Source: Sebastes aleutianus (Eukaryota; Chordata; Actinopteri; Perciformes; Sebastidae). From it: 64,000 nucleotides of DNA. The notes under the pieces are model-generated. The model was not told the DNA's origin, made no database searches, and saw nothing but the letters and a program-made list of their open reading frames with translations. Of this stretch, positions 48,020 through 61,149 are shown one piece after another; position 1 is the first letter of the stretch; each line of letters begins with the position of its first letter. The stretch covers positions 28,080,815 through 28,144,814 of the forward strand of contig CAKAKS010000039.1 of NCBI GenBank assembly GCA_916700875.1, given 5' to 3'. Made by a program: the position numbers and the translations under genes.

Positions 48020-48857
48020 GCTTAAAGTATATTGGTTTTCTGTTTAATATGAATTCATGTTAGTGTATCAACTAAAGACAAACACAAGCTGCATTCACTA
48101 CATCTGTGGTTGGAGCCTATAAAAGTGATATACGTATAGTGTATGTGCTGCACACAGCAACAAATATATGACTCCATCTGTCACTCTGCTTCAATTTCTC
48201 TTTATGTCACTGTGTTAATTTCTCTGGATGTATGGTGCACAATTAAGCAAGGGCGACATGCACAAACATGACACGAAATAACTCCCCCCACCTCCCTCCC
48301 TCTCTACTTCGCTGTCTCTCTCCTGCTGTCTCTCTCTCCCTTTCTCCACCCACACACAGGCACTCAGCATAAATCAGGTCCTGTGCTTGTAATGGTGATT
48401 GACCGTGTGTCGTAATAGCTAGTGTATGACCGCATTTAGAAGATTGTAAATAAATAGTGTTGTGTTTGAGAGCATGTTTTTTTTTTTTTAAATCTTTTAT
48501 AGTGCGTTGGTGGATTAAGGGGGGCTAATGCTTGCTACTGTGCTGAGTCAGAGATATGGTACTTCTTGGGGTGCTAAACCAACACAATCGCATTGGCACA
48601 CACCCTGTTTTGTCCTACCGCTCACTATAAACACACACCTACACATGTCCACAACAACCAACAAAAGGATGGCAAATGTGCACAAACTCAAGTTTATCTG
48701 TTTTCTAAACAATTATATGTAAATTGTAAGATGATAACAGCAGGCAGACGGCAGTCAAAAACAATGCTTTTCTGAAAATGTAATAGAAGGTAACATTATT
48801 GTTTGGTGGTTGTTGAACGACACAATTCACTCATACTTTTTATTGGTCACTTTGTCA

Positions 48858-50353
48858 CTGACTACGTTTACATGAACAAAATATTCCAGTTTTTGCCTTT
48901 ATTCCAAAAAAGACAATATTTACTACTGAGCTGTTTACGTGGCTAATGAAAATTAATATTCCACTAATATTCCCATTTACATGTGTGTGTCAAGTTATTC
49001 TAGTCAAAAATAAGAAATATGAATTCATGAATTAATTAATTAATTAAGATAAATTGTGAAAGTGTATAAGGGTTAAGAACATTAAGATGGAAGTATATGA
49101 TGGCCATTCCAATGCTCTATTATGTCTCATAAGTTGTTGCAGCAATTTTTGGGTTGATACCATTTGTTACACAATTTGGTGCTAAATTTAACCATTTTTT
49201 TTACCACTTGAGAATTGATAGAAATATCAAAGATCCCTCCAAAATACCACATTAAGACTCCAAGACCTTGAGGAACACCACAGAAAAAGCCATGCTGTGA
49301 TTTGGTATCAAAAACCTTTGACATTTGGAGATTTCTGTAAGAATTGCATTTTTCGTCAATTGGATGGTGAGCACTTCTGTTCTGGAAACTGCTCAGAAAC
49401 CCCCTTATTTTCAATCTACCTAGGAAAGCCATCCATCCTCTGAATGCTCTAGGTCTGTAGTTTGTGGCTGTAAAGTTTCATGAGGCTGTGATTATCCTAG
49501 AGGTCACCACAGGTCATTTTATATAGTGAGGTCAAGTTTAAAAAAATGGCCTCACTATATGAAATGGCTTCTATGGGAATAACATCATCACACATGAATA
49601 CAATTGGGCTCATTGGATCCACAAGAGTCTCAGCTTTACAGTCATACCAAATGTATGTAATTCCAAGACTGTTTAGGGACCCCAGTATGCAGAAATATTC
49701 AAATACAACATTTTACAATAGGCAAAAATAACACATTTATACTGCATGTAAACAACTGCATGTTTTTTGCCCCAAACTGCATGTGATTATCATAACGTGG
49801 GCATGTCTGTAAAAGGGAGAATCTTGAGGTGAGCCCTGTACAACCTCTGAAAGACAGAACAGCTTCCCTCTTTCATTCCTTCAACCACCTTCTGGAAAAG
49901 GTTGGCGTTGCGATATTCGCGCATATCCAAAAACCTGTTGATATCCAAGTCTTTCATAATGTTTAAAAGTAGGTGTGTTTCTCTTTCCGACCCGAAATGT
50001 GAGCTTTCCTTTCGAGCATGCATCTCTGCAAACTGTCGGCTAGGTGGTTTGCGTACAACGCACAGAGCTGCAAACAGACAAGAGGCTGTGTGGTCGTGAG
50101 TCGCAAACTGCCGTAGAAACCCCAATTGAGACGCATATTCTGAATTCGCTGTATACATGTCAAAAGACTGCTCCTAAAAGCAGAATAATATCGGCATATC
50201 CCACATGTCTTAATCGTAAAATGCTCCATCTGAATAAGGCCTAATTCAGAATATCCAAATGGAATATGCTGTTTACATGATCCTTATCAAATTTAGAAGA
50301 TTGTCATATTCGGAATAATAGTGGAATATTAGTGTGCATGTAAACATAGTCAG
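48858..50353. mobile_element. Harbinger-like element with nested repeat
   Basis: The terminal inverted repeats are CTGACTACGTTTACATG at the left and CATGTAAACATAGTCAG at the right, each followed inward by an AATATTCCA motif. It carries a broken Myb/SANT-like frame near the right end. A different repeat (~49020-49835), which shares its interior with the hAT-type element at 27749, occupies the middle. A target duplication was not clear, so the class rests on the Myb-like protein and is tentative. Confidence 0.55.
49790..50158 (-). pseudogene. remnant of a Myb/SANT-like transposon DNA-binding protein
   Basis: This is a 122-residue frame. Residues 57-100 (49859-49990) read SERETHLLLNIMKDLDINRF, LDMREYRNANLFQKVVEGMK and EGSC. 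The pattern of acidic residues then LLL, a middle helix with RN, and a third-helix start resembles trihelix/Myb-SANT domains of Harbinger-type accessory proteins. The third helix is replaced by unrelated sequence after about residue 100, and the last residues come from the inserted repeat. The N-terminal ~50 residues have no recognised domain. It is not a functional gene. Confidence 0.45.
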
Positions 50354-50454
50354 ACAGTGTAGACAACCCCCCTTCATACTCACACACACTAGGGCTGGGT
50401 GATATCATTGAGACCAATATCGCGATTAAATGTCACATTTACCTCTGTAACACG

Positions 50455-50730
<276 letters not shown>

Positions 50731-50747
50731 TGACCATGTGTACGTAC

Positions 50748-50908
50748 TACTGCGCTGAATCGTTGAGCTGGTACTCGCGGGCGCGGCTGAAACACTCCTG
50801 GATGCCTGAGTCAGACCACAGACGCATCATGGCGCCGAGCAGCTCGGCGGAGTAAGGCTCTGTGTCCTCCATACGACTGACCACATCACACACCATCTTA
50901 GCATCCGC
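50748..50908 (-). CDS. gnao1: gnao1 exon 4: alpha-helical domain of G alpha-o
   Basis: The 161-nt exon starts after the acceptor ...tttcctccag with GCG GAT GCT AAG (ADAK) and ends with TA, the first two bases of a Tyr codon, followed by donor GTACGT. It encodes residues ~102-154 of the 354-residue protein: ADAKMVCDVVSRMEDTEPYS, then AELLGAMMRLWSDSGIQECF, then SRAREYQLNDSAQ. This is part of the all-helical domain that covers the bound nucleotide. The length matches the known exon exactly. Compared with recalled mammalian alpha-o, the changes are conservative (for example F120Y, S125G and G133S). The oddity is outside the exon: a 266-bp CA/TG repeat begins 19 bases into the downstream intron. 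No methionine-started frame of useful length exists, because this is an internal exon. Confidence 0.97.
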
Positions 50909-51299
50909 CTGGAGGAAACACAAGAGGGGAGAAGCAGGAGGTTAGTATTATTAGAGGCCTGAGGAGGAGCAGCGTCTTCTCTAAATTCAAAAAGGTGCTG
51001 TAATCACATCACCACTCAAAATGACATTAATATAATTATTGTAAACAAACAAGCACCACAGAGAGACTGTCTGCACATTGCACTTTAAACAGTGTGCCAC
51101 TGGGTAAACAGAGATTATCTGTTCACGACAGTATGTAAACTGTATGTGCGATATAAAAAATATAGAGCTATTACATATAGCAGAAGAGCAAGAACAATGA
51201 CCTGGAGGGGGGGCACCTATAAGAAAGCCTCACCTAAAAAAGCGTACGCTATATTTAAAATATTTTCACCACTTTACCCTTGCTGACAGACAGCCCTTT

Positions 51300-51588
51300 C
51301 AGACTTCAGACGAGGAACTGAAGCCGTTATCTATGCTCTCTTCAAAGCCACCAGACTCCTTTGAGAAAAACAGTAATTCTATCTTGCAGAACACAGGATA
51401 AAATTACTGTGTTTGTCAATGGAGTCTGGTCCGTCAACAGCAGTACATTGGTTTGCTCCCGTGCTGGTACTCCTGTCTGTTTCTCCAAACTGGGGGCGTG
51501 CTGACCGTCATCTACTGTAAGTAATACACTGACTATTGATAAGTACCTCATACAACCCCACTTCAAAATAATCCAAACTATCTCTTTA
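51300..51588 (-). mobile_element. foldback MITE, copy 2
   Basis: On the minus strand it starts AAAGAGATAGTTTGGATTAT and carries GTATGAGGTACTTATCAATA, TACAGTAGATGACGGTCAGC and ACGCCCCCAGTTTGGAGAAA, the same order as at 45794. The far half is more diverged, so the outer limit is approximate. Confidence 0.7.
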
Positions 51589-53737
51589 ACATGGATGGGG
51601 GATAAAAAGGAGAGAAGAGGAGGTTTGAGGTGACAACAATTACCGAAGGCGATTACAGGAGATGACAGAAGAAAAGAATAAGATTAGGGAGAGAGAGAAC
51701 AGAATGAGAGCATTTCCCGCTCCAACCGGTCCATTTATTCTCCCGGTGAAAAGCCTTCACAAAAAGCATCATTTACAATCCATGTGCCATAACAAACCCT
51801 AAGTCAGTACCGATGCAGAAACACGCCAGAATGCTACTGCAGTTTTTGGAGAGGCCTGAGTTCAAATATAGTTTAAATGTCATCAAATTGCAATGTAGGC
51901 AAACCTTCCATAAGATGCTCTAAAAAATCACCAGCCAGCTGAGGTAAACCTTTATTTCTGGGTATTTTTTCATAGCTGCAGAAGGCCAAAGAGGAAAATG
52001 TTGTCATGCAGCAGTGATCTGGCTCTGGTTCCTTTAGGGGCAGAGACTGTTGGTCTGCACTGATCTCAGGTAAATTAGCTCCTGGTAGCTGACATAGACT
52101 AACTGTCATATGATGATAATGGTTCTGCCAATAAGGTTCTTTCTACATTGATTGCTTGATATCAGCAAACCATTAGCCATATGGTTCCTATTGTGACATT
52201 GAATGTTATAGACAAGGATGATATCTGTGGAATATTGTACCTTTTCCTGCAAAGATTACGCAATCACATCTTGATATTGCATACATAACGGTAACTTTTT
52301 TTTTGTCTAATTTATATAAGACGTGTCATTCTGTGTTTATGGAAAGCCTCTTAGCTATGAGTAAACCAGCTGCAGAGATCTCCTTTAGATTGTGCTGACA
52401 TTAGTAGCATCTTGTCTGAATCCAGCAGTTGATCCCTGCCCCCCTTCTCTCCTTTGGTCTTCGCCGTTACTCATTTCTTTTCCTACATTAGCACTTTACC
52501 TCCTATATGATCATTCTTGCTCACAGTAATATTGCCAGGACACTGAGGCCCTGACCTTTGTACTCTTAATATGCTGATACAGCTCCAGCTCCTTAGTCTT
52601 CAGGGATCTATGTGGAAGCTAAATTCTACCAAAAATACATTTGTGATCAGGGATGACTTTTGCTGTGTGTATGAGAAATGTATTTTACCCATTAGTAGCA
52701 TTAGATTTACATGTATAATAAAACACAAAATGTTGATGTTACAGTCAAATTTAGGTAGAATGTATTTCCCTACAAATGTAGAAGACTGCCGAGTTTTATT
52801 GGAAATAAATGATTGTATGTCAGTCCAAAACTTACTTGATGAAGGGCCATTATAAAATGAACCGCTTCTGGCTCTGCATTAGAAAATGTACATTTATTGT
52901 TGATGTCAGGATATCTTGAAATTGCCTTACAAGGGAAGATTATTATGCAAAGTCTTAAAATGGATTTGTCTGATTTTATTTTAAATCCAATACAAGAAAG
53001 GAGATAACCATACCATACCATCTACTGTATGTTATCTAATTTTGAATTTGAAACTCTGAGAATATCTAGTGAATGTACAGTGGACGTTTGTGCAGAAATA
53101 AATGCTGCAGCTCCTCCAGACCAACAGATGTTTTCCGTGTCTTGTGAAGTGACAGGGCTCTGCAGAGAGAAACGTTATCGTCTCCGACCGCGGTCGGGAG
53201 GCTGAGGCAGGAAAAGCCAACACTAGGATCAGCAGTGAATCATGGAGAGACCTTTGTCTGGTCAGCTAACATAACTTCCAAGCAGGTGAAATATAGAGTG
53301 ATATTGTGGTTTTAGCTGATGTGTGTCGCCTCACTGTTTTGACGGATGCTCGCTCACATTCAGGTAGCGCATGCACACGGGCGAGCAACAGGACGCTGAC
53401 TTCTGTTGACCTAACGGCCACAGGTGTCGCTGTTACAACCAATTTCTGATTCTTACAAACAGTCCCTTTAAATGAATCAAATCCCAAACATACAATTTTC
53501 CTTCTGTGACCAACAATATTACATCAATATAATTCATGTCAGCAAGCTTGAAATATGAGAATCAGACATACAAATAATGGACCAATGGACCTAAATATAC
53601 TTCACTACAGTTTCAACCTACAGGTACCTCTATAAATGAGATATTTCTATTACTGTGGCCTGAGAAATCTTTGAGTCAGCAAAATGAAATACAAAACAGA
53701 GTAAACACAGATCAAATATATAAATCATCTATGCAAC

Positions 53738-54246
53738 TATGGGTGTGAATCTTTCGGTATCTCACGATTCGATTCAAAATCGATTCACAATTCTGTACGT
53801 TGGAGTGCTAAGCTCAGGATGTACTCATAAAGGTGGTATAGCAAATTATGGTACGAACAGAGTAAAGTGTGTGTAAGATTATGGACTTCATAGATTTGAA
53901 AAAGTTATACCAACTGATTGCAATAATGTAAACACACATAGGCAAACCTAAGACAAAACGTAACATTTATTCATGCTAAATTGGCACAAATAATCACTTT
54001 TTACTAAAAAGTTTTCAGTGATTTCAAGAATAACAAGTTATAGTTAATAGTTAAGTTATACAAAAAATAAAAATGCTGCCTGTTATATAAATAAAAATGA
54101 TAGGCTTTAGCAAGCTGCCTTTTTATTTCTCAGAAACTTCCCAATTTCAAAAATAAATGATACACAAAATAAGTTGTGAATCGATTCAGGATCTTAGAAG
54201 ATACAAATCTTTATTCTTACATTAATTGATTTTACTCCCACCTCTA
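53738..54246 (+). mobile_element. hAT-type MITE with perfect 8-bp target duplication
   Basis: The 509-bp element starts TATGGGTGTGAATCTTTCGG and ends ATTTTACTCCCACCTCTA. TATGCAAC lies on both sides (53730-53737 and 54247-54254). The ends also carry CGATTCGATTCAAAATCGAT-type motifs and the mirrored GTGAATCGATTCAGGATC. Non-coding. Confidence 0.88.
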
Positions 54247-55295
54247 TATGCAACACTAAACCTGGCTAACTCCATCACTGGAACAATATATCATAACGTC
54301 CTAAAGAATGAAATACTTTTACCAGTGAAACAGTATAGTATTGAGATGAGTGTTGTTATTCCCTTACTGTAATTTTATCCAGGCAGTATAATTAGATTGC
54401 ACGGCACTCAGGCTGAAATGAAAATAACTGATCTGTTTGAGTTTCCACATACCCCTGAAATTCACAGCATGCCAAGCAATCAGGAAGAGATAATAACAGA
54501 TTACGTGAGATTGGAGAATTGACAGACCATGCATTATGCTCTGCAGCAGCAACCTGATTAAAACTCACCCAGTCTGACACACTCGCACCTGGGAGTCGCC
54601 TGGTACAGCCTCAATACATTTCATTTACTGAGGGATTTCACCAAGGCGCTAGGCTAACCCCACATCCACTTACACAGTGCAAAAAGCTAATGATGTCAAC
54701 AAAGACTTCTCCAGCGGAGTGATTTCACAATGAGGCTTGTTTATAAAATGTTTTTTTACAGGATGTTACAACATAATAACTCAAAGCTTAATTCATTTGT
54801 CCAAATTCAACAGATGCAGGCTTTTATATGCCCATTAAAGAAAGGGAAAGGCATCTCAGTCTCTTTCTTTCTCTTATTATGCACCTATTGCCCTCTTTGA
54901 ATTTCCACATTTTTGTCTCCTTCTCTGTTTTTCTCTTCCCTTTTCTTGCCCTCTCTCTCTTTCCCATCTTTCCCAGATGGGGACATCATTAGTTTTTTTC
55001 CGGTAGTTGGTCATAAATCAAAGTATTGGACAAACTATAAAACTGACCTGATGATGGCGTTAGATGAAGGTTAGGGGATCCCCAAAGTCAGTATGATTCA
55101 TCATCTGGTAACCAAGAATCTCAGTGCAAAATGTTGTTCCAATCTATTCAGTATATATGTTGACATCTTTCACATGATAAGTGACAAATCTGACCTGATA
55201 GTGGAGCTAGAGGAAGTCAGAGGATCACCAAAGTCAGTTAACCATCGGCCATCGTCTGACGATGATTTTTCTTTTATTGGTTTAAAAAAAGCTTG

Positions 55296-55475
55296 TAAAC
55301 TAGCTACTTCATTTCAAGTTGCTAATCAAACTGTAAACAATTGACCAGCACACAGAAGAGGAAGTCTTCGGCCCGATATCCCCTGGCTACACTGGAACCC
55401 CAGAAATATTGGCTCCCTCCAGAGGCTAAATTTTCATCACACGATAGTCGATGGTTTCCGAAATTGACTTGAACC
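55296..55475 (+). repeat. dispersed repeat, copy 2
   Basis: Matches 23600-23800 from TTTCAAGTTGCTAATCAAAC through CTGGCTACACTGGAACCCCA. An internal direct repeat (GACCTGATRRTGG ... CAAAGTCAGT) precedes it at 55045-55236. Confidence 0.7.
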
Positions 55476-55608
55476 AGACCTGTCATTTCCTTTATTGTGG
55501 GGAGTTTGCTCCTCCCTGTCTATCGCTCTCTGCATCCAAGCATACCAATTCTCCACCTGCCTGATGTCATCCACTCATCTAGTGTTTCTCTCAGCCATTA
55601 GCCATCCT

Positions 55609-55610
<2 letters not shown>

Positions 55611-55639
<29 letters not shown>
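55611..55639 (+). repeat. CAT trinucleotide microsatellite
   Basis: Nine to ten CAT units. Confidence 0.95.
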
Positions 55640-55640
<1 letters not shown>

Positions 55641-58600
55641 CTCTGTCATAGTCTCTTTCTATCCGACCTCTATCTACACTCATCGCTCCACAGTGTTTTT
55701 TTGTATTTGTCCTTCATCTCTCCTTCCATCAGTGCCCATGACCATGTTTGTTTCCATTTGTCCTCCCCTGGCATCATGTTTTTTTTTTTGTTATTCTTAT
55801 TTTTACACCAGTAATTCCAGCATTTACATTTTGGTAAATTCTGTGCATGTACTTTTTATATGGTATTTTTTCACTTTGTTTCTGCAGTTTTAGCGCTAGC
55901 ATCTTTTAGTATCACTGATAAATACTTTTTTTCTAAATGTATTTAATTAAATTTAATTAGTTTTGATTGAGTTTGTTTCAATTAGCATTCAGTAAAACAG
56001 TTTCTTGCACGTACACAAAAATAAGTTTCTCAAATAGTTGAGACCTGGAATCAGAGTGACTCTGCTCACACCCAGCAGCAGGTAAGATGAGAGGAAACCT
56101 CCAACTGAGGCTTTAAGTTAGTAGCTGCACACAGCTGTTATGTTTTCTCATGTAGGTCTATACATGAGTACTGTATAAAGAACTGGTTGTATTTGAAATG
56201 TACATACATGTCTCTCAGAAATGGTAGTATTATTTAGGCAGAGGTCCTCCGATTCTGTAAGCTTTTAGTCCACTGCAGGAGTAGGAGCCAGGGAAAGGAT
56301 TACACAACATGATCTGTTTCACGATCAAAATCATCATTTATAAAATGTTGTAAACTAAAAACATCAACAAATTACCTTCTATTTTATACTTGTCACATAC
56401 TGTATGTCAGGCGGGGTTTGTGTGAGGTATGATGTATATTACAGTGGCTTGGCTGAATAAATAAATTCACTCGTGTTCTGCTTGACCATGAACGTTAACT
56501 ATTTCCCACAACGGTTTCCTATCAGTCCTTCACCCTCCATCTCCCCCTCAAGGAGGAGGAAATAAACAATGCTGAAACAATATTTTAGAGGACAATAACA
56601 TTTCTTATGAATGGGATTAATAAAATAACAGAATAATAAAAGTTTTTGGTCTGTGTGTGTGTGGGAGAGAGGGAAACAAATAACAGGTTATATATTCCTG
56701 CGGGCGCAAAGCCATTGTAAGGGCAAGCGCAGTTTTTATGCAATTTTCCTCTGGCACAAGACACATTTTTTTTTGTCATTTTACACAGGGATGGCACAGC
56801 AGCGTGACTTCAATAATCAATTAAATCTCTGGACACGCTGACAGGATCGGTCAGGATCAAAACAGTAAATAATGTTCTGTGTTTTCTAAACATCAGACTG
56901 GAAAGATTTTACTCAGAGATTTCAAGTTTAACAGTAAATGCATCTAAAATAGCGCGGCTGTCCTCAGGATGAGTCCTGACCTCCATCTAATTTGTCCGGA
57001 TGTTTTTACTAAAAGCAAGAGTCTAAACTATTTCTTAAAACTTTTTTCAGTCATGTCAAGAGATTTATAACAGGGATTTTTCCGCTTACAACCATAATAA
57101 AACCTGCAGCTGTGGCTTATGCACATGGATACATATACGCATTATCAGTAACACCACAAATGTATCCATCCTACTACTGTATGCCGCAAACAAATAATTT
57201 GAGCAAATAATGTTAGTGACTTCATTTTAGAACAAGTTTACACAGGTTGTTTGTTTTTTTTTATCTCCAGAGCAGAGGGTATAGTTTGCAACCCTGTACC
57301 CGTCCCACACCGGTAAAACTCAACATGAAATAAAGGCTAAGAGCTGCTGCTGGGCAGTAAAGGCTAAAGCTCGGGGCACAGGATACTATTGGGGCGCACA
57401 ACGACAAGAGGTAATAAATAAATTACAAAAAATAAACAAAAATGCACTGATGTGTGTAGATTGTGGAGGCAGAAACACCCTCCATGTTTTCAGTGGATTA
57501 CGTTCACTTGTTTTACCCTCTGCTCAGAACCAACTCTGTGGCTTAGGCGCACACTCACACCTCTCAAAAATCCTGCTTACTTCATGTACAGCGTAAATAC
57601 CTCCATTACTTATTTAAATGTTCAGATGAGACACTGGGATTTAATGATAACTGACCATGTGCATTTTTCTAAACACCTAACGGGCAAATCTTCAAACCCT
57701 AATTTGCATTTCTTTGTTCAAGGATGTAAGGGATGTTTTTCTCCATTGGATAAATGAGGACTGATATTTTGCAAATCATTTATTGGACTTTAAAGACATA
57801 AATTAGCATTTTCAAATAGGCAGTGGAGGAGGAGACGAGGCATATTTATATTTGGAGAGTTGTGTATGTTTTTGTTTTAGAACTTGAGGTGCGTCAAGGA
57901 GATTTCTCTCTCTCGGACACCTTAGTCTCTCTGTTTCACCTGTTGCTGCTCTTAAAGGGGATGAGAGGAGCTCATGTGAGTGGTCATTACTGAAGCTCAC
58001 CCGGACTTCACCTGCTGATTCTGTATTCCTCCTACTAGTAATGTATTCAGCCGCTCTTCCACTTTGCGCCCAGCTGCGCCTGGTTGCACCTGATTTCCGC
58101 CAACGCATTTGGTCACAAAAATTGAAAAAATTGCTGGTCGTGCACATTTGTTTTAGCGCACTATTTCAGGAAAATAGAGCCCAAAGTGTATTTTGACCAT
58201 CTCACAGCTCAGTATAATTATTGGTCTTTTATGGAAACTCTATTTGATAAACTCTGTTGCGTTAGATAAACATGAAAGCTGCTAGATGTGATTCATTTGC
58301 ACTCTGATACTGTGGTCAGTACGGTCTTTGAAAAAAAGAGCGGTGGCAGTGACAATATCCATGAGCCACATTTAAACCCAAGTCCAAGGTCTGCTGTTTG
58401 GCCTGTTGAGGCACCATGACATCCCGAACATGCTCTCATTAACATTAAACTGAAGCTCTCTCCATCTGTCATCCTCTACGTCTGTCATCTTATACATGGC
58501 ACCAATCTCACTCAAAAGGATTTGATCTGATGTAAATGTGTTTCAGCCCGGAAAAAAAGCTTTGCTCGATAGCTTCCTCTCCGCTACTGATGCTCTGTCC

Positions 58601-59517
58601 ACTCTGTCAGCAGCCACACAACGCCTGATATGGAATGAGAAAGAGTGTGTGTACATCTGGGAGTGTGGGTATGAATGAAGGGCAGAGAGAGAAGAAACTG
58701 AGAGCCTGTATTAGGTTTGTGTAAATGTGTGTGTGTTCAGAGTGTGATCCAGTTTAAAGTCCTGGGCAGTGGGCCACAGACACACTTAAAACCCACAGCT
58801 CAAGCCAAGGATACTGTCTAAACTGACATATTGGAAGGCACAGGGTCAGTGTGTGTGTGTGTGTGTGTGTTTGAGTTTGTGCGATAGTAAAGGACTGTTC
58901 AGACCAGCACAGTGGAAATGCTCCTTTTTTTCCTTTGCAGCCATCTTCGTTATTAACTCAAACTTCAACACATGCACACACATGCACACACATAAACACA
59001 CATGTGCACACAAAAACATACAGTCACAGTTGTCAAGGAAACAGGGAAAGTAATTATCTTTTAACCGTTGCCCGAAATTACCCTATCTAGAGGAGACATA
59101 ACTAGATCCATCTGTAATATGTGTATAAAACACTATAAAAGGTAATGTATGAGAACATATTTTTAGTAATCACACATGTCAACCACTGACTACATTTACG
59201 TACACAAGATGCACACAATCAGGAAATCAGCTCAGTCAGCAAACTGTATGTTTCACATGCACTGTAATGACCTGATTACTGTGAAACCGGCATTTCCATG
59301 AGGTTTGGCCTTAATCAGATGTGTTAACCACAAAAAAAAAAACTGGACTATTTTTCAACCAAGACTGAGTGCATTTACTGTAAGTGAACTTAAATTTAAC
59401 ACTGTAAGAAACCTGCCTAGTGATACATTTCTTTCTTCCTGCCACACTGTTATCTTAGCAGCACTTCTCTCTCTTGGACCTATGTCAAGGACATGCAAAA
59501 CATAATCAATACTAGTA

Positions 59518-60240
59518 TGTTAGTATGCGATTTCAAACAGAGCCTTATTCATACTAACCCTGATGTAAAATTGAGTATGTAGTGCGTTCCAGCTGCATAG
59601 TATGTGTATTTTGTGTACGCGAGAAATGCGCGAATGTATACAACATTAGCAAGAATTTCTGAGCATGAGATGTGAGCTTACTGGACATATTCAACCGCCC
59701 CAAAATGCATTGCGTCTCTTCAAACTGTGCAATGGTGGACTGCGATGCAGACCGTTTAAATAATTGACAGTTGGAAAAAATGTTAGTGAGCAATTATGCG
59801 ATTTTGAACACAACCTAAGAGTCTACAGCTACACTTGCAGCTCTGTGAGCCTGTAAGGCGGTGCTTTGAGCTAAATGCTAATGTTAGCATGCTCACAATG
59901 ACAATGGTAACATGGGGATATATAGCATGTTTAGCATATTAGCATGTTGCTAACATTTGCGCTCAACACAAAGTACAGCTGAGGCTGATGAGAATGTCAT
60001 TAGCTTTGCATTACTGTATATTAGGTATTTAGTCAAAGTTTGACAAATAAAAATTTAGAACGAATGATGACGGTCGATGAAAAGTCACCAAAGTTATTAC
60101 AATTCACGCTGACGGGGACATGAATGTCTGTAGCTAGTTTAATGTCAATCCATCCAATAGTTGTGGAGATATTTCAGAGACACCAAAAGACAGACCTACA
60201 CTTCTATCCCTGAGACACATCGTTAGCATGGATAAAACAG
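59518..60240 (+). repeat. two adjoining dispersed fish repeats
   Basis: 59518-59820 is bounded by TAGTATGCGATTTCAAACAG and its near mirror TATGCGATTTTGAACACAAC. 59840-60240 carries AATGCTAATGTTAGCATGCT, then CAATCCATCCAATAGTTGTG before GAGATATTTCA, matching the family at 9780-10065. Non-coding. Confidence 0.6.
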
Positions 60241-61149
60241 TCGACAACTTGGTTTGAATTGTATACATGACTAAGAAATCATGTTTCCCCGGCAGACTTG
60301 CTGTGCTAACTGTGTTCTTTTAATCCTCTAACCAGGTCTCTCCTTTACATTATGTTTAAGATATCTAATAGCTGCAGGAAGCGGACAGTTACTTGACTGC
60401 TTGTAAATGACCTAAATTGGAGTGCCCATCATGTAGCCCTTTTATCTAACAATTATGTAAGCAAAGCAGCCATAAAGTAGATGCATCTTATCTTGCATCT
60501 ACCCCTAAGGGAGCTGATTTTGCTATCGTGGCCAGCTTTCTTGTGCATTATCTCATTTGTTGTGCAGTCATTTATCAACGGCTTTAATCATCTGACATGA
60601 AATACTGACTCTAAATTATTTTAGTACAAGCTTGAGTAATTTGGGGCCATCTGCAGTAACACAATGAGTAATATGTTTTGGCAAAAGGTATGGCATGCTA
60701 ATTTGATTAAAAATCAACAAAATGAACTTGACTGCTAAGTGATGTAATTACAAATGAAACTGTTGAATAAAGTGTGTTTCTTCAGAAGTAGCAGACCACA
60801 GGACGCCTCCATGGGCCAATTACTATCAAACATTCAACAATGTCATGCAATGCACATTACTGAACAGAAAACATCTCTTCTCTCTCACATTCACATTGTG
60901 GTAGATGTGTGTATAGTTTATGACTTAAATGACTTTGTTTCACTCAATCGTATGAAAAGTGAGATCAAACATCTCACCACTGTGTTTTTCACACACACCA
61001 TTTAAACAAAGTCACGCACCCATAATAATCAAATAAAATGAATGAACTATGAAAAACTGTACTATAGAACATATGACTTACGGTGTGTTCAGAGAGAATG
61101 CAAGGCAAATTTTAGAGGCGGCGTGAGTGTATAAAAAGTCAATGGAAAG

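Noticed and set aside
52571..52855. 94-residue plus-strand frame in intron 3
   Set aside because: Looked at as a possible exon or LINE piece, but there is no recognisable motif and the base composition is that of the surrounding AT-rich intron.
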